A stretch of 64,000 nt of DNA from Cristatella mucedo (taxonomy: Eukaryota > Bryozoa > Phylactolaemata > Cristatellidae), in contig WPIO01000001.1 in the NCBI GenBank assembly GCA_009760855.2, positions 23,606,001 to 23,670,000 of the forward strand, given 5' to 3'. Below, in pieces: positions 57,776 through 64,000 of this stretch. The notes beneath the pieces were generated by a model. That model searched no databases, was not told where the DNA came from, and saw nothing but the letters and a program-made list of their open reading frames with translations. Position numbers and translations under genes: made by a program. Numbering within the stretch: position 1 is the stretch's first letter; each line of letters opens with the position of its first letter.

Positions 57776-58594
57776 TCGCTCGTCCGAGAAGGCAATTTAC
57801 GACTGTTCGCGGTGGCAGACTTGTACACTTCACGGGTCTTTAGTGATGAATCGGCATTCAATGGGCACACGCCCGTAATTGCCCATTGACGCCTGAGCTT
57901 CTAATTACCTTTTCGAGGGCAGCGCTTATCTACAGCGGCGAAGCACTCGGGCGCGAAAGCGACAGTTGCTCCTCGTCCGCTCACGGTCAAGCCGCAATCT
58001 GTCGCGAATCGGAGCGCGCGCGTCGCTGCTGCTGCCGCTGCGGCGCGGCCCGGCTAGAAAGCGTCCCGGAGGACTTGGGCGACACTTATTAGGCTACTTC
58101 AGACAGCTGCTGTCAGCCTGTCGCGGACGTCCGCCCCATATTCCGTCCAGCGGCTGATCGAGCCGAGCACGAGGACGCGTTTCGGCACCTGTCCGCGACG
58201 CGCATCCTCGAGGCTCAAGGCGGACCGCGCCTTCGCGGCCCTCCCCATTTGCCGATTGCGAGCTCGGCGTCAGCCGGATGCGGGCTGACGGCGCGCGCGG
58301 CGAGGAGTCATGACCCGCCTTCGCCGGCTGGCGGCGGCCGTCGGTACGCCCGGTCCCGCCCCTTTCCCTTAGAGCCCGATGCCCTCGCCAACCGGCGGAC
58401 GCGTGCTGCAGCCATACCCAAGACATCGTGCGCCTCTAAGACACCGATCATTGAAGCAACAAAGAAGCTGCCTGCCATTGGCTACTCGAGTGATGCATTT
58501 ACCACATATAATAGGTTTTCCAGCGATGTGGAAAGAGGGAGCTCACTCCAGCTGCCCTGTCGGAATATACTTAATAGCGTCAAGCCGCATCGAT

Positions 58595-63418
<4,824 letters not shown>

Positions 63419-63837
63419 TTCTTTCAACCGGACGTTGCGACGCTCCCCGAGAATCACCGTCGCTCGCGACGAGCGGGAGATGGGGAGCGCAGGTCGCTGC
63501 TGTGCGGTTCTTTCGACGGCCACGATCACGACCGTCACGAGAGGGAGCGGCGCCCTGCCGCGCTAAAGCGCTCTCCCGCCGGACGGATGCGACGGCGAGG
63601 GCGACCCGAAGGCGCTCGCCGATTCCCCGAGGATCGCGAGGCCCGCCGCCGCGCGCGATGACTTGAAACGGCGCTTCGCGGACGAGGACCGCTTCATTAT
63701 GCGTACCTCAATTAGCTAGTCGATAGTCCCTCGACAAGCACCGTCGTGACATGGCAGCTTAGGTAGTGATCGGGTCTCCCTCGCGCCTGATCTGCGCTAA
63801 TCGCTTTAGCCGGTCAATTATCCGCAGCGAGTCGTTT

Positions 63838-63843
63838 AATAAA
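63838..63843 (+). terminator. PROP1: Polyadenylation signal AATAAA of the Prop1-like gene
   Basis: A consensus hexamer 420 nt after the stop codon, followed by GT-rich sequence ('gtgctgattcgtacg', 'aaggttggcggtcg'). A plausible 3' end for this gene. Confidence 0.65.
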
Positions 63844-64000
63844 GCAGTGCTGATTCGTACGAGCGGCGTACGACCTGAGCATAAGGTTGGCGGTCGAATG
63901 CGCCGCAGTTCCGGTGAGTCACCGGCGCTCTGTTCGCCGCTCGCGGCTCCCGAAAGCCAAAGCGAGCAGCTCGAGAGGAAAGAAAAGAAGCGAAGCAGCT

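Overview
The window is animal (metazoan) nuclear DNA, most likely from an invertebrate bilaterian. It contains two intron-rich host genes recognisable at protein level, a dense load of L2/CR1-type LINEs and tRNA-headed SINEs in the introns, and long (CT)n/(GA)n, (CA)n and (CCG)n tracts. Nothing bacterial, no CRISPR array and no rRNA was seen. The phylum cannot be fixed from the sequence.

Host genes. (1) A complete ZFYVE1 (DFCP1) orthologue lies on the minus strand, coding positions 50190 down to 15838. I traced 12 coding exons with every splice phase in agreement, giving 2427 nt and 808 aa. The order is an N-terminal Cys/His-rich region, a P-loop ATPase domain, a Cys-rich linker and two FYVE fingers. 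(2) About 8.4 kb away in divergent orientation is a Prop1-like (Prophet of Pit-1) paired-like homeobox gene on the plus strand, 58595-63418, 4 coding exons and 249 aa, followed by an AATAAA at 63838. (3) At the far left, two short open segments with good splice signals (106-202 and 9539-9659, plus strand) may be exons of an unidentified gene lying tail-to-tail with ZFYVE1.

Layout. 0-9.7 kb: possible unknown gene and old LINE pieces, with a 1.2 kb insertion at 4.2-5.4 kb that has C-rich/G-rich inverted ends and carries a TTTAGGG-like array. 9.7-15.8 kb: intergenic DNA with tandem duplications and degraded LINEs. 15.8-50.2 kb: ZFYVE1, whose introns hold L2-like LINEs, a second LINE family (here 'LINE-B') and two SINE families ('SINE-1' and 'SINE-2'). 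50.3-57.1 kb: TE-rich intergenic DNA. 57.1-64 kb: GC- and CpG-rich DNA with Prop1, almost free of recognisable TEs but rich in simple repeats.

Relationships. The youngest L2 copies share one 5' breakpoint and one in-frame TAG, so they look like products of an already defective source copied in trans. Both long young copies are nested in LINE-B elements. SINE-1 ends in the same 3' tail as the L2 element, so it was probably mobilised by it. TE family names are descriptive, given without a database search. The protein calls rest on remembered family sequences plus exact splice-phase agreement.
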